Origin: Desmodesmus armatus
Lineage: Eukaryota; Chlorophyta; Chlorophyceae; Sphaeropleales; Scenedesmaceae
Length of the DNA: 64,000 nucleotides
Direction of reading: 5' to 3'
Assembly: GCA_007449985.2 (NCBI GenBank)
Contig: VIIQ02000030.1
Span: 124,001-188,000, forward strand
How positions within the stretch are numbered: the stretch's first letter is position 1; each line of letters opens with the position of its first letter. Under the pieces are notes generated by a model. The model was not told the origin of the DNA, made no database searches, and saw nothing but the letters and a program-made list of their open reading frames with translations. The position numbers and the translations under genes were made by a program. Positions 46,301 to 56,636 of this stretch are shown piece by piece.

Positions 46301-48001
46301 CTTCAGCGGCATCGGAACGGTATGCGGAGGCATTATCTTCCAGTGGCGCAGGAACGCAGCCAGCCGCCAGGCAAACATGCTCAAGGTGCGTCGGGACGGG
46401 CGGTGCCTGAGGTTTGGGTTGCATTGTAACCGGATGGTGGGTCCTACCTAGCACGTCATACCCCACTTGCTACAGCAGCCAGTGCCAGCTGCTATCCCAA
46501 AGGTGTAGTGTGTGCAATACGCGCTATCATGTCAGTCTGGCTTGCATCGACCACCAGCATGGTTGATGCACGCCAGACGGACATGCTGGCGTGTGTTGCG
46601 CCCGCAATGCCCCCGAGATAGCAGCTGCGCACAACCCGGTACGCTTTCGACAGCGCAACTTGCTAGAGTGGCCTAATACGTGTGTAACAGGAGACGTGTG
46701 GGTGACAGGTCACAGGGTATGACCCCCCCCCCTTCCGTGCAACCCTACTGGCAGTGCCAATTGAAGTTGTGAGTCAATGCCTCCCCACTTACCCCCCCCC
46801 CCCCGCAGTAATCTGCCGCTAGGTTCACACTTGGCCCTAGGGGCTTGAACGCGGTAGGATCGGCCCTTGCTGGCAGCTGCGCACATGCTGCTAGCTAGAC
46901 GCTACATGCTGCTAGCTAGACGCTACATGCTGCTAGCTAGACGCTACATGCTGCTAGCTAGACGCTATAGCGTTAAAGCCACGCCTGGAACACGAGGCCA
47001 AATTGCTGCGTCGCTGGATCCATCAGCCTCCGGAGGCCACTTTGCACAGCTTGATCAAGATCATGATTGCAGTTGTACTGCCGGCCTGCTGCTTGCAGAT
47101 CGTCTGGGAGCAGCTCAAGTGGCTGCCCACCACCATCATCTTCTTCAACTCTGTGCTGTTCCACATGACTGAGGTCTGTGCCATCTACTTCCTGGGCCTG
47201 CCCGTTGTCTGGGGAGCAACCTCTAAGGTGAGTGTGTGCACGCGGCAAAAGTCAGCTGTGTATAATGTCTTGGCTAGCGCAGATTGGTAACAGCTGACAC
47301 TGGTATCCCTCTTTGTCTATATGTTGGAACGCTGGTGCGTGCAACGCAAAACGTTCCCCAATTCCCCCAAAGATGAAACAGTGGTGAATGAGCGGGTGCA
47401 TTCAAGGTCACTGCGAAGCATGTCTGAACGGCTGCAACCCCCCTTTCCCAAGCTGCTCCATATTATTCAGCTCACTCTGTTGGGTTTTGTTGTTGCTGCT
47501 GTCCTGCAGGAGACCACCAACCAGACCTGCTGGAAGGCCCTTCGTGACACACTGGTGGGTTTTGCAAGGAACACGTGCAGAAGCAACCTGCTGCAGCCCC
47601 CAATGCTGCATGACTGTTCCTACTAGGATTCTTGGCGAGGCAAACATGGGACTGCTTGCCGATGTGAAATGCTTGTCAGTGAAATTTGGCATGCCAGGCC
47701 ACTTGAAACCTCGGCGCCTGTGCAGAGCTGCTTGTAATCCCACACAATCAGGGACAGAGTTTCAGCTCTCTGCTTGTCGGCTTGACCGCTGTCTTTTTTC
47801 AAAAGTAACGTTATGTTGCTGCTTCAGGTGGGGTACAAGTGGGAGTACCTGGTGTACGTCAGCATGCTGGTGGCCTACAGCATCTGCATGTGGAACTTCA
47901 ACATCGGCCTCTACCGCTCCTGGTGTGTGATGAGCTTCACATGCGGACACATCCTGGGCCCACTGCTGCTGTCACCCGCCATCACAAGCCTCGCATACTG
48001 A
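40389..48001 (+). CDS. Family-2 polysaccharide synthase, membrane-bound, subfamily unclear
   Basis: Processive glycosyltransferase family 2 protein of about 774 residues. Sixteen exons: 40389-40739, 40933-41094, 41598-41760, 42105-42226, 42612-42710, 42995-43189, 43415-43507, 43866-44102, 44544-44671, 44976-45054, 45376-45486, 45794-45922, 46278-46385, 47099-47227, 47510-47554, 47828-48001; phases all agree. The ATG sits in CACCATGG. A long basic Gly/Ser/Arg-rich cytosolic head (about 1-115) is followed by two or three membrane spans (GLTMILLVGVLGLSL, FVYGLVPLGAIFFSF). The catalytic part has VICDDG (Asp295/296), LLIDADTK (Asp391/393) and SVSEDFDLYIRL (Glu/Asp near 498-499). The usual QxxRW is missing; the place is taken by FKKFAYGACEMLFNPLKFW. 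Four or five C-terminal spans follow. From memory, ARPPLGRRGVFKKASNLNY and the AYG-E-FNPLKFW block resemble GT2 synthases of fungi more than plant CesA/Csl. The sugar made is unknown. Confidence 0.88.
41047..41345 (+). repeat. Degenerate copy of exon 2 end in GT2 intron 2, with a 26-base palindrome
   Basis: The end of exon 2 (atccagggcctcaccatgat to the ctgctgg donor) is echoed in the intron at about 41183-41233 (atccagggcctcatgagtat ... atactgctggtg). The following intron parts also match (cattcacgcccacgtttttg against ccttcacacgtgattttggg). Inside the copy, 41201-41226 is a perfect 26-base palindrome, AGTATCATAGTGA and its reverse complement. Confidence 0.7.
44140..44314. repeat. Long inverted repeat (hairpin) in GT2 intron 8
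   Basis: The arm at 44185-44230 (gggctctgcctcacagaagg ... cagctatggaccct) pairs with 44269-44314; only about 3 of 46 positions differ, with a 38-base loop. A third, more diverged copy of the left arm, gctatgcctcacagaaggac, precedes it at about 44140-44180. The stem is intronic and transcribed with the gene. It could be a small-RNA hairpin or a foldback (MITE-like) element. Confidence 0.85.
45952..46025 (+). repeat. Tandem repeat in GT2 intron 12
   Basis: The phrase agcagctgcactttgctgga followed by aagggca occurs twice, about 41 bases apart (starting near 45956 and 45997). Simple local duplication, no function seen. Confidence 0.75.
46884..46967 (+). repeat. Four perfect 21-base tandem repeats in GT2 intron 13
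   Basis: Four identical copies of a 21-base unit (catgctgctagctagacgct plus a), at 46884, 46905, 46926 and 46947. The unit is a multiple of three and open in one frame (MLLARRY), so it mimics coding sequence, but it lies in the intron between the exons ending at 46385 and starting at 47099. A C-run at about 46792-46804 lies upstream. Confidence 0.95.
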
Positions 48002-48213
48002 TGCGGCAGCGGCCAGAGCGGGGGTGGGACGGTACTGGAGGGCTCACTGCTGCTGTCACCGGCAATTACAAGCCTGGCATACTGACGCGGCAGCGGCCAG
48101 TACAGGGATGCAGCTCCAGTAGGGTGGGAGGGGACAGGAGTGGGAGGAGGGCCCACTGCTGCTGTCCGACAGCTTGAGTCACAGCCAGCACAAGCCTTGC
48201 CTACTGATGCAGG
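47961..48213 (+). repeat. Three copies of the GT2 gene's last coding segment
   Basis: The final codons and stop (GPLLLSPAITSLAY then TGA) lie in a 56-base block at 47961-48016. The block is copied at 48045-48100 with few changes and, more diverged, at about 48154-48213. Copies 2 and 3 are after the stop codon, in the 3' untranslated region. Confidence 0.85.
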
Positions 48214-51200
48214 AGGGTATCCAGCACAACAGGAATGTACGGTGTGCAAAACTGCACCACAGGGGTGGTGGTGGAATGGGGTTTGGGTCCATCAGGTGCA
48301 GCAGTGCTGTGTCTGTGTCAACATTGGTGAGGGGGGATGCAGTGAGGCCGGGCAGTGAGGCTGCACATGCATGCTGGGCCTCAAGCTGAGCAGAAATACT
48401 CTAGTGGCGGCGCCGCCGGCGAGCTTGTGTGGCCTGTTGATAGCATGTGAAGTTGGATTAAAGCTCAGCCCTGGGGAAGTGATGGGTTACAGCTCCCCTT
48501 GAGGCCTTCTCCATCAGTGAGTTGCATCCCGAGTTGTCAAGCATAGGGTGGGGTGTGCCTGCGAGCAGCACTTGCTCTAGGGCCTCTACTCCAAGGCAGC
48601 AGTAGGCAGGTTTCATCCATTGTGGTACCCTTTTCCAAACATTGCGGCTTTTGAGATGTCAGGCTGGCCAGGTAGTTCAACCCAACACAGTGTACCCACC
48701 CACAGGTGGTGTTGACAGGTGTGACGCCAAAGTCTGGTTCATATCCTGAGCCAGCACCGTATAAGCAGCACGGCTGGGTCATGTAAGACAGCCCACTTCA
48801 TACCACTTTACACTTGTGTGATGGCTAGGTGGTAATCTGCATCCCGATGTGGTGCATCTACTGTCATGGTTGCACTGGGCTGTGGATGTTAGTGGACTGC
48901 CCCTCAGAAAACTCATCATCAAGCGCACCTGCTGCTGCTGTTGGCAGCCAGGCTGTGCATATAGCATCGTTGATGCACAGTAGTAGAGGAGATTATCACA
49001 AGTTGTCGCTTTCACTGCTGGGCGGTACTTTATCTGTATTGAGCTAGGGTCCAGCGCCGGCTGGTACCGTTTTCTGTATTGAGCTAGGGTGCAGCACCGG
49101 CGCCGCAGGTGTGAGCTTTCTGCCTGCAGGCTTGTTCAGGACATACATGTAACTAGCACAAAGCTCACACGTCAAGGGACAGTCACAGCACTCAGCCCCC
49201 AAGGCCACCCAACTATCATCTCCCTGTCGGCAGTTTTTCTCTCTCTAGTGCCAAGGTCAGAGCAGGCAGCAGTGCAGTGTTTGCATCCTGCGGCTAAGCT
49301 GCTCTTGACACCTGTTGGAGATGCACATTTCCTGTTTCTGTGGACAGACTTGAGGTGGCCATACATCATAGCTCTCATGTGGTTACACACCCCACAGGTG
49401 CCAGCCTCCCCCCACCACCAAGAGCCTCATACATTCTGCCCCAACTCAAGACGAAACACTGCCGCACAGGCACTAGGGTGTGCACACGGCGTTCTACACA
49501 TCAGGCGTGCACACAGGTGCACCAGGCATTGCGTAATCAATGATGAGAACTAGCGCCGGCCCACCAGAGGGTAAGCCATCAATATTTAGGGGCATGCACT
49601 TCACCAGCAGCCACACTCATAATAGCCATTGCCCTGAGCTATCCATGCGGTGCGGTGGCCAGCAAACTGGCCTGCGTGGCAGCAACGCATTGCTGCCAAC
49701 TGTACACATGGGACTAGCTAGCCACGAGCCTTGCAAAGCTGGCATGGGGTGCAGGCCGTGGGTGGCTCCCAACCTGCATGCAGCCTAGCTGTGTGGCAAC
49801 ATCATACACCGAGCCCTGCGCCCTGAATAGGCATCAAGGCCCCAGCATGCCTGAGACACAGGTCTGCAGTTGCACATGCTGTTTCAACTGTAAGTGAGTG
49901 ATGCTGGGCTCCACGCAGTGCTGCAGCGGTGCGGCTGTGTGGCAGTGCAAGTATAAGTGTGCAACTCCATCCGCCCAGGCCCGGCAGCGCTGCTTGGCCA
50001 GCAGCTGAACAACTGATATAGCTGCATGACTGCTGGCTGGCGCACATACCGTCGATTATACATTGGTCAGGCACCTCAACCCCTGCCTAAAAAGCACAAG
50101 ACAAGACAGCTCGTTGCACCAGGGAGGAACGAACTCAAGAGGCAGTGACGCAATGTCCAGGCTCCCAGCAGGCCTCCCCCACGCCGCGCCAAGCACTGTC
50201 TACTGCGCAAATCAATTTTCAACTGTGCAGTGAGCAACCACACGATGACATAGCTTGAGCCTTCTTGTCACAACACACCCCCAGCCTCCCCCAACCACCC
50301 ATCCCCACCAACTACCAATCAAACCCCTAGCAAACACAGACACCGGCGCAGGGTAGGCCATACGACGCAGCGCACTACCCCTGTCGCCTGTAACATGCGT
50401 TGAAGCACTCGCGTGCTGCTGCGCTGCAACCCCCACCTTGCTGCCACCCGACTTGGGTTCCACACTAACTGCCTGCCTTGAACTGGCCACTTCCTCCCCT
50501 GCTGCTGGGTTGCAATACAATGCAGTGCCAAAAGGCACGTCGCAAGCCACGGCCACAAGCCAACAGTTACCGTGTCGTTCTTTTTCCTAGCGAGTCGGGG
50601 CTTGTGCTAGCAGCCTGGCAGCAGCATGACACCCAGGGTTGCACCACGGCGGAAGCCGCTCTAAGCTCTAAAATCACTCACAAGCGCACACAGAGGTGTT
50701 GTGAAAGGGGGCCTGCCCCACATTCACAACCCTGAAAAGCCAACCTGTCGAGGCGCAATAAAGCACCGCTTGGCTCTCCTGTATCTGTTGAAAAGACCCA
50801 CACAATGCAGCAACTCTCCCACGCCGTTTGACCGACCAATCAGCACCACCACTAGGCCCACAATGCTGCCTCTGGCGGCACAGCCCAGCACTGCTGCAGG
50901 GTGTGGTGTGCTGCTGGCAGCCATGTGCCCTTCCACACAGCCGTGCCTCCACAAGCTGGTGATGGTTGGCCACAGGGCCCGGTCAGCGGGCACACACTCG
51001 CATGCCACCTCATCACATTGATGCTAGCTGGCATGTTGACTGTCGCAGCACAGCTTGCTGAAGGTTGCTGACGCAGCAACCGCTGTACACCTCAACAAAC
51101 CACCACAACTGCACAGGTTGACAGAAGCAGCCTAGCGCGCAAACCCTGGGGGCACTTGCTCAAGAGGCTGATGCAGCGCCAGCCTAACGGATTGTCATCA

Positions 51201-51976
51201 AAGCCAAGCCATGCACAATGTCTGCTACCACATGCAGACAAAAAACACGCTACCGCAACCCAACATTGCCACCAAGCAGCAGCAGCACCCTCACAACATA
51301 TGCAAGCTGCCAAACCCCAGATATGTGCCCTAACTGTGAGGCACGGGCTGTGACAACAAGGCGTATGCTGACTGCTGCAGGGGCAGCGGGGAACAAGCAC
51401 CCCACCAGGCAGTTGATTTGTTGCCTGCCTCCACCCACTATCCTAATACACCACACCAGCAACCAAGCCCCAACAGCCCATCCACTCCCAACACCTCCTC
51501 ACAGGGAGCCCTCGCACGCCCTAGGGCCAGAGGGCCCTACTGCAACCGGTGCTGGCCTTGTTCAGGGCCGCCTGTGCGGGGCCGGACACAAGCGCAGGCT
51601 TGTGCAGGGTAAGCAATGGCACTAGCGACTGCGCTGTGCGTTCCGCAATCCTCCTCGTATCCACACACAGGGCTCCTGTGTGGTGTCCCCGGGAGCTGCA
51701 TCCAAACACACACTGCGGCCCTCCAGCACACAGACTGGTTGCTGCGTCCGCAAGCCCCCACACCACCGAATGCCAGCGAAGCTACGCCCCACACACCCCC
51801 ACTGCTACTGCGCTGCCAGGAGAACTGTTCTTCAATGGCAACCTACTCTCGGCCCCTCAACAAACCCTCTCTTGCTCGCTGTCGCCGCCGCTGCCACATG
51901 CAACACAGGCCGCCGCGCACGCATGCTGCTGCTGCGACACACTGCCCAGCGCGTGCACAGGTAGCTGCGCGCCAGC
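48002..51976. other. 4-kb convergent intergenic region between the two glycan synthase genes
   Basis: No gene was recognised. TGTAA at 48782-48786 is the likely polyadenylation signal of the upstream gene, about 780 bases after its stop codon. On the minus strand, TGTAA overlaps the stop codon of the CslA/C-like gene itself (51977-51981), and another lies at 49383-49387. A pair of related 37-40-base repeats containing ctgtattgagctagggt is at about 49030-49103. Frames of 80-146 residues (for example 51549-51989 on the plus strand) lack family features and look like chance frames. Confidence 0.5.
48782..48786 (+). terminator. TGTAA polyadenylation signal, GT2 synthase
   Basis: First TGTAA on the plus strand after the GT2 stop codon at 48001. 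By motif and distance. Confidence 0.4.
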
Positions 51977-54900
51977 TTACAAGAAGTAGTCACCGAAGGA
52001 CACGATCAGGAATGAGAAGGCCATCACGCCGTTGTACGCGACCAGGCCCCAGTTCTCATACCAGATGCTGAAGCCCAGCATGAGGCCGTAGTAGGCAAAC
52101 AGGGCCAGCTCCAGTGTGTAGGGCTTGTGGTAGCTGCGCAGCCAGCTGCCGCTGTCGTTGGCGGCAAACTTGAGCGTCACCTTCCAACTCTTGGACTTCT
52201 TGAGCCCCAGGATGCCGCTGATCATGGCCCACATCTTGAAGTAGCCCAGCACCTGGGAGGAAAACAGCGGGAAACATGCAGAAAACAGCAGCAAGCAACA
52301 CATCAGCACGAGCACCAATGATCACACATCGATGCCGGAGCACCAGCTGACCTCACAGCCCAGCTCTGCCACATGCACTGAAGGACTCCGTCAGCAAGAG
52401 GTCAGCGAGCCGCTGAACAGCACAAACAGTTAGCAGGAGTCATGCGACCATCAGCACAACTACTCACCACTGAGAACAGCAGGAAGATGTATGAGAAGAT
52501 GGTGAAGTAGAGGTACACCACCACGGCCACGTTGGCAGACACCAGGAAGTAGATGGTGGGGAAGCCCCACACCCATGGGTCCAGCCACAGGATGATGGGG
52601 GAGGCCAGCAGGGCCACGATGGTCACAATAGCGAACACAAAGTAGCGGCAGAAAAACCAGTAGCAGTTGAGCTTGGACAGGAAGCCAATCTCCCTAAAAA
52701 GCAGGAAGAAACAGCACAGCACCAAGCCATTAGTAACAGGTGGTGTTGTATGAGCGCTGGGCAGCAGTAGATCACCCCATGTCACTGCCAACAGACCAGA
52801 TTGAGCAGTCGTCTTGCTGCCTTGAATCAAGATGCAGCATTCAGCAGGACCCCATGCCCCAAACAGCCCAGCACACTCACTTGCTGAACCAGATGTTGGC
52901 GAAGGACTTGCGCACAATCTGCATGGGTCCGGACAGCCAGCGGAACTGCTGTGTCTTGTAGGCGCTGAGGGTGGAGGGCAGCTCGTTGGGGCACTTCACG
53001 TCGTGCAGGTAGATGCTGCGCCAGCCCTTGAGGTACACACGCAGGGAAAGGTCCATGTCCTCCACCACAGTGTCAGACTCCCAGCCACCAGCGTCGTTGA
53101 TGGCCTGGATACGCCACACACCTGCAGGACACAGCACACCACATCACACACATCAGAACACGACAGCACATGCATGAGGAAGTGAGGCACGCATGCAAAG
53201 ACAGGAGAATTAGGTCAGAAGCTGTGAGAGCTCCTGCACAGCTTCCCATGCATGCTATGATGCTGTCGAACCTGCCCTGCAGTGCGATGCTGTGTGCTGG
53301 GGCAGCAGGGAGGCACAGCAGTAGTTTCGCACCTGCAGTTCCGTTGAAGTTGAAGAAGTGGCCCAGGAAGGAGCGGGCGCGCTGCTCCACGGCAAAGTGG
53401 AAGTCCAGGCCGACCTTCTGTGCCCATGTCAGCAGGCTGTCACTGTTAATGAAGGTCCAGCAGGTCTGCACAAAGGCCAGGTTGTCGTCGCGCACCTGCA
53501 GCAGCGACACACACCACACCAGCACAGCACGCTATAGTCAGCAAGGCAAAAACCCAAATACGCATGCCGGCAAGCTGCCGTAATATGCAGGCGTTGCCCG
53601 GACAGGACACGACAGAGCAGATCACATCACACCTTAGTGGTGCTGTCAGTCACCAGCAGCTGAACAGTGCCACAGGCCCCCTTCTTCCACAGCACACTAC
53701 AGCAGTGCGATGGCCCGGGCCCCCCTGGATGGCACAGCCGCGCCCTCTCACCATGTGGATGATGGTCTGGTAGAGGAAGTCCTCAGGGGGCTCAAAGTCG
53801 GCATCGAAGATGGCCACATACTCATAGCCCTGGTCCTCCACACGGGTCATGCCGTCCACCATGGCTCCTGCCTTGTACCCGCTGCGGTTGTCACGGCGCA
53901 CCAGCTGCACATTGTGGCCCTGCTCCAGGCAAGAGATCACTGCGGCGTCCACCTTCTGACGCACAGACTCACGGGTGGAGTCATCACAAACCTGCAGCAC
54001 AGACGTGACAGCAGTGGAAAGGTCAGCACACTGCTGCATGTGCACCTTGCACCCCTGCTGCATGCAGCCCTGTGCAGGGCCTTGCCATATAGGTCACCCC
54101 CAGCTGCAGTGCTGACAGTCTCCTGGGGTGGCCAGCGGTTATCCTGCAGCTGCCCAGACCCTATGCCTGGCACTGCTGCTCCAACCCCAGTCACACAGGC
54201 AGCACAGCACAGCATTGCCAGTGCGCTGTGCACCTACCCTGCCAGCACTACACCATGACATACACCCAGACAGTGACACTCAACCCCCAGCCATGTCAAG
54301 CCAGCTCAGCACCCACCTGGATGAGGATCCTGTGGCTGGGCCACTTGATCTTGCAGCAGCGGTGGATGATGAGGTCGCAGTGGGCATCCTCATTGTACAT
54401 AGGCAGCTGGATCAGGACCTTGGGGTACTCGCCGTGGTACAGGTCCGTCAAGTAGCTGTAGTCATTGACCACAGGCTTCACAGGAGACTCCGGCATGCCA
54501 TTCTGCACACATCACATGCCACACAAGAAGCAACGGTTGGAAAATGCGCTGCTGTGGACATCTCAAGGCTAGGGAGTCTGGGGGTCCATGCTGCCATGTC
54601 AAGTTGAGGTGATGTGTGTCCATGACAGTAGGAGTATGAGACTCTGCTGGCCTGCCATCACTGTTGTGACTGCTGTACCTCAATGGCGACAGCACCTCTG
54701 AACGACCGGATGCTCTACTGTACCATATTGGTCATGGGTGCATTCACCAGGCAATGCGCGACAGCGGCTGACGGCAGCGACCACGCATGGGCAGAGGAGG
54801 GAGGTCACATGCATTACCATGCCTACCAAGCATGCAGTGCGTCAGCTGTTGCCATGCTGCCAGCCAAAAGCATGGCGACTTGGTAGCACCCAAGCCCCTC

Positions 54901-55175
54901 CTTACCTGGTGTGCCCGCGTGTCCACCACAATGGACAGGTCGCCCTTGCCACCAGCGACATCTTTGGATTCGACCTGCGCCTTGGCTACTGCTGCTTGCT
55001 GCTGCTGCTTTGCGCCGCTGCGCTTCTGCTGCTGCTTGTGCGCCCTGGTCGCTGCTGTCGACAGTGGCGGCACGAAGTACTCTGTGACTGTTGCGAACAG
55101 CGACGCCACGAACAGGAACACTAGGTCCACTGCATAGATGGTGAAGATGACGCTGAAGGCTATATACCACCACAT
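51977..55175 (-). CDS. CslA/CslC-like glycan synthase (GT2)
   Basis: Golgi-type processive glycan synthase of the green lineage; plant CslA makes (gluco)mannan and CslC the xyloglucan backbone, and green algae have an ancestral CslA/C-like gene. Seven exons in gene order: 54906-55175, 54317-54502, 53752-53991, 53333-53495, 52881-53121, 52468-52693, 51977-52252; phases agree and give 533 residues, the usual length. An N-terminal span (YIAFSVIFTIYAVDLVFLFV) precedes a Gln/Lys/Ala-rich cytosolic linker (about 47-80) that plant enzymes lack. Catalytic residues are all present: Asp155/156 (VCDDST), DAD 215-217 (AIFDADFEP), VVEDMD (Glu307, Asp308) and QQFRW (344-348). Several C-terminal spans follow. 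The ATG at 55175 starts directly before the first span; a plausible acceptor just upstream suggests a 5' leader intron. Whether it makes mannan or glucan cannot be told. Confidence 0.93.
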
Positions 55176-56636
55176 GGTGTCTGCCCTGCAACAGCTGCTG
55201 CTGCTGCCTTAAGACGGCTGGTGTGCTGCCGGAGCTGTGAGAGCTCCCTGGGAGCACTGCTGCTGGTCAGCACAGCAGCAACCTGTTGAGCCAGGAGAAC
55301 AGGCAGGGAAGGAGCACCCATACGACGTCAGAGACAGGTTGATCACGTATGCATTATATGATGGAAGCAACCACCGGCCAAGCTGCAACGCCAGACAATG
55401 CGCAGTCGTTGGGCGCTTGAGCATCCCGTCGTGCTGAGTGCCCACTTGCCCTCCTCTGGCCCCTGCCCTGCTCCTGTGTGCTTTACAGAACTGATAATCA
55501 ACCATGCAATCGCTGGAAACCTGCTGATCAGGCCGGAGCGTTGCCTGTGCCAACGCAGCGAGCCCTGACAGTCTGCCAGCAGCTTATTGCGCACGCAGCC
55601 TGGTGCCCACCTCCAATAGAATGACCGTAAAAAGGGCCAGCAAACGACAAAGACAAAGCTTTGCCAAAAGCTGAAGAAAGCTGGAGCCCAGTGGACCGTT
55701 GCTCCTTGCTGCTGCTGCTATTGCCTGCAATAATCTGCCGACCTAAAAGGACGGGGCAACCCACCTCACGAATATAAGACTCCGGGTCGCTCTCTTCTCG
55801 AATAGCGGCCGATGATAGCGTCACTCTTCAGTCTGTTGGCGATGGCAGGTGTGTCGTCGGGTGTCAAAGTCTGCAACCAATCAATGTGTAATGTGAACGA
55901 AAAGTCAATGGATATTGTGAAGCGCTTATGGTGAAGCCTGTGTTATATCCACCGGCTGGCTGGTGAGAAGCAGCACAAGTCGCTGGTGCATTGCTGATGT
56001 CATTGAACATTGCCATGTTGAGTTGTGGCATTACCTTGCTTAAACTTGAGCGCTGCTGATGCACCAAGAGCTCCGAGTTACACTGCTTGCTGTTTTTGCG
56101 GTTGGCTTGAGACTGACACGCTCCGTTGCTGGAAAGCTTGAAGAAAGAAGTGGGGCAAACAATTGATTGATGAAAGGCGATCGTGGAACTGGCGAAATAG
56201 AGTCTGCCAGCGCAGCGCGGTCTAAGAGTGTTATCCCAGAGTTGAGTCACTGTTTCACCTAACAAGCTCCACAACGCCCTGACCACGCGGCCAACAACAC
56301 CATGGACACGCTCTATCAATTCACCTCATGCATGACGCTCATATGACTTGTGAAACAAACCCTCAGGTCCGACACTGACTGGATCGCGCGCTTAGGCCCA
56401 CCCGTTCGTCAGTGCTTGCTGCCATGGTCAACAACCAAGCAGAGCCAAACCCACAGACTTGTAAAGTTCCATCGATAAACATGCAGGTGATGCTGGCAGA
56501 GCTGCACTACAAGGTGGGGGCACTAGCACCAGCACTGCAGTGCCACAGGAGCCCTGACGCGTGGAGATCCCACAAAAGCGCAAGAGATGGGTGTTCAAAC
56601 ATGTACATCCACCAACGTCAACCTGATTGACGTGCT
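55176..56636. other. Region between the CslA/C-like and CBSX-like genes
   Basis: Both flanking genes are on the minus strand, so this holds the 3' untranslated region of the CBSX gene (TGTAA on the minus strand at 56078-56082) and the promoter and 5' leader of the CslA/C-like gene. A ctgcag acceptor just above 55190 and a possible donor near 55764 hint at a leader intron. The two minus-strand frames here (55528-55824, 55864-56319) have no recognisable features. Confidence 0.4.
56078..56082 (-). terminator. TGTAA polyadenylation signal, CBSX-like gene
   Basis: TTACA on the plus strand, about 555 bases downstream of the CBSX-like stop codon. By motif and distance. Confidence 0.4.

Noticed and set aside
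46867..47172. Frame with MLLARRY repeats as a coding exon
   Set aside because: It is the 21-base minisatellite read in one frame. It overlaps exon 14 of the GT2 gene in the wrong phase and has no splice sites that fit.
48540..51970. Several 80-146-residue frames on both strands
   Set aside because: They overlap each other in different frames, lack motifs and splice support, and lie between two convergent genes; treated as untranslated or intergenic sequence.
55864..56319. 151-residue minus-strand frame
   Set aside because: Falls across the likely polyadenylation site and 3' untranslated region of the CBSX-like gene; no family features.
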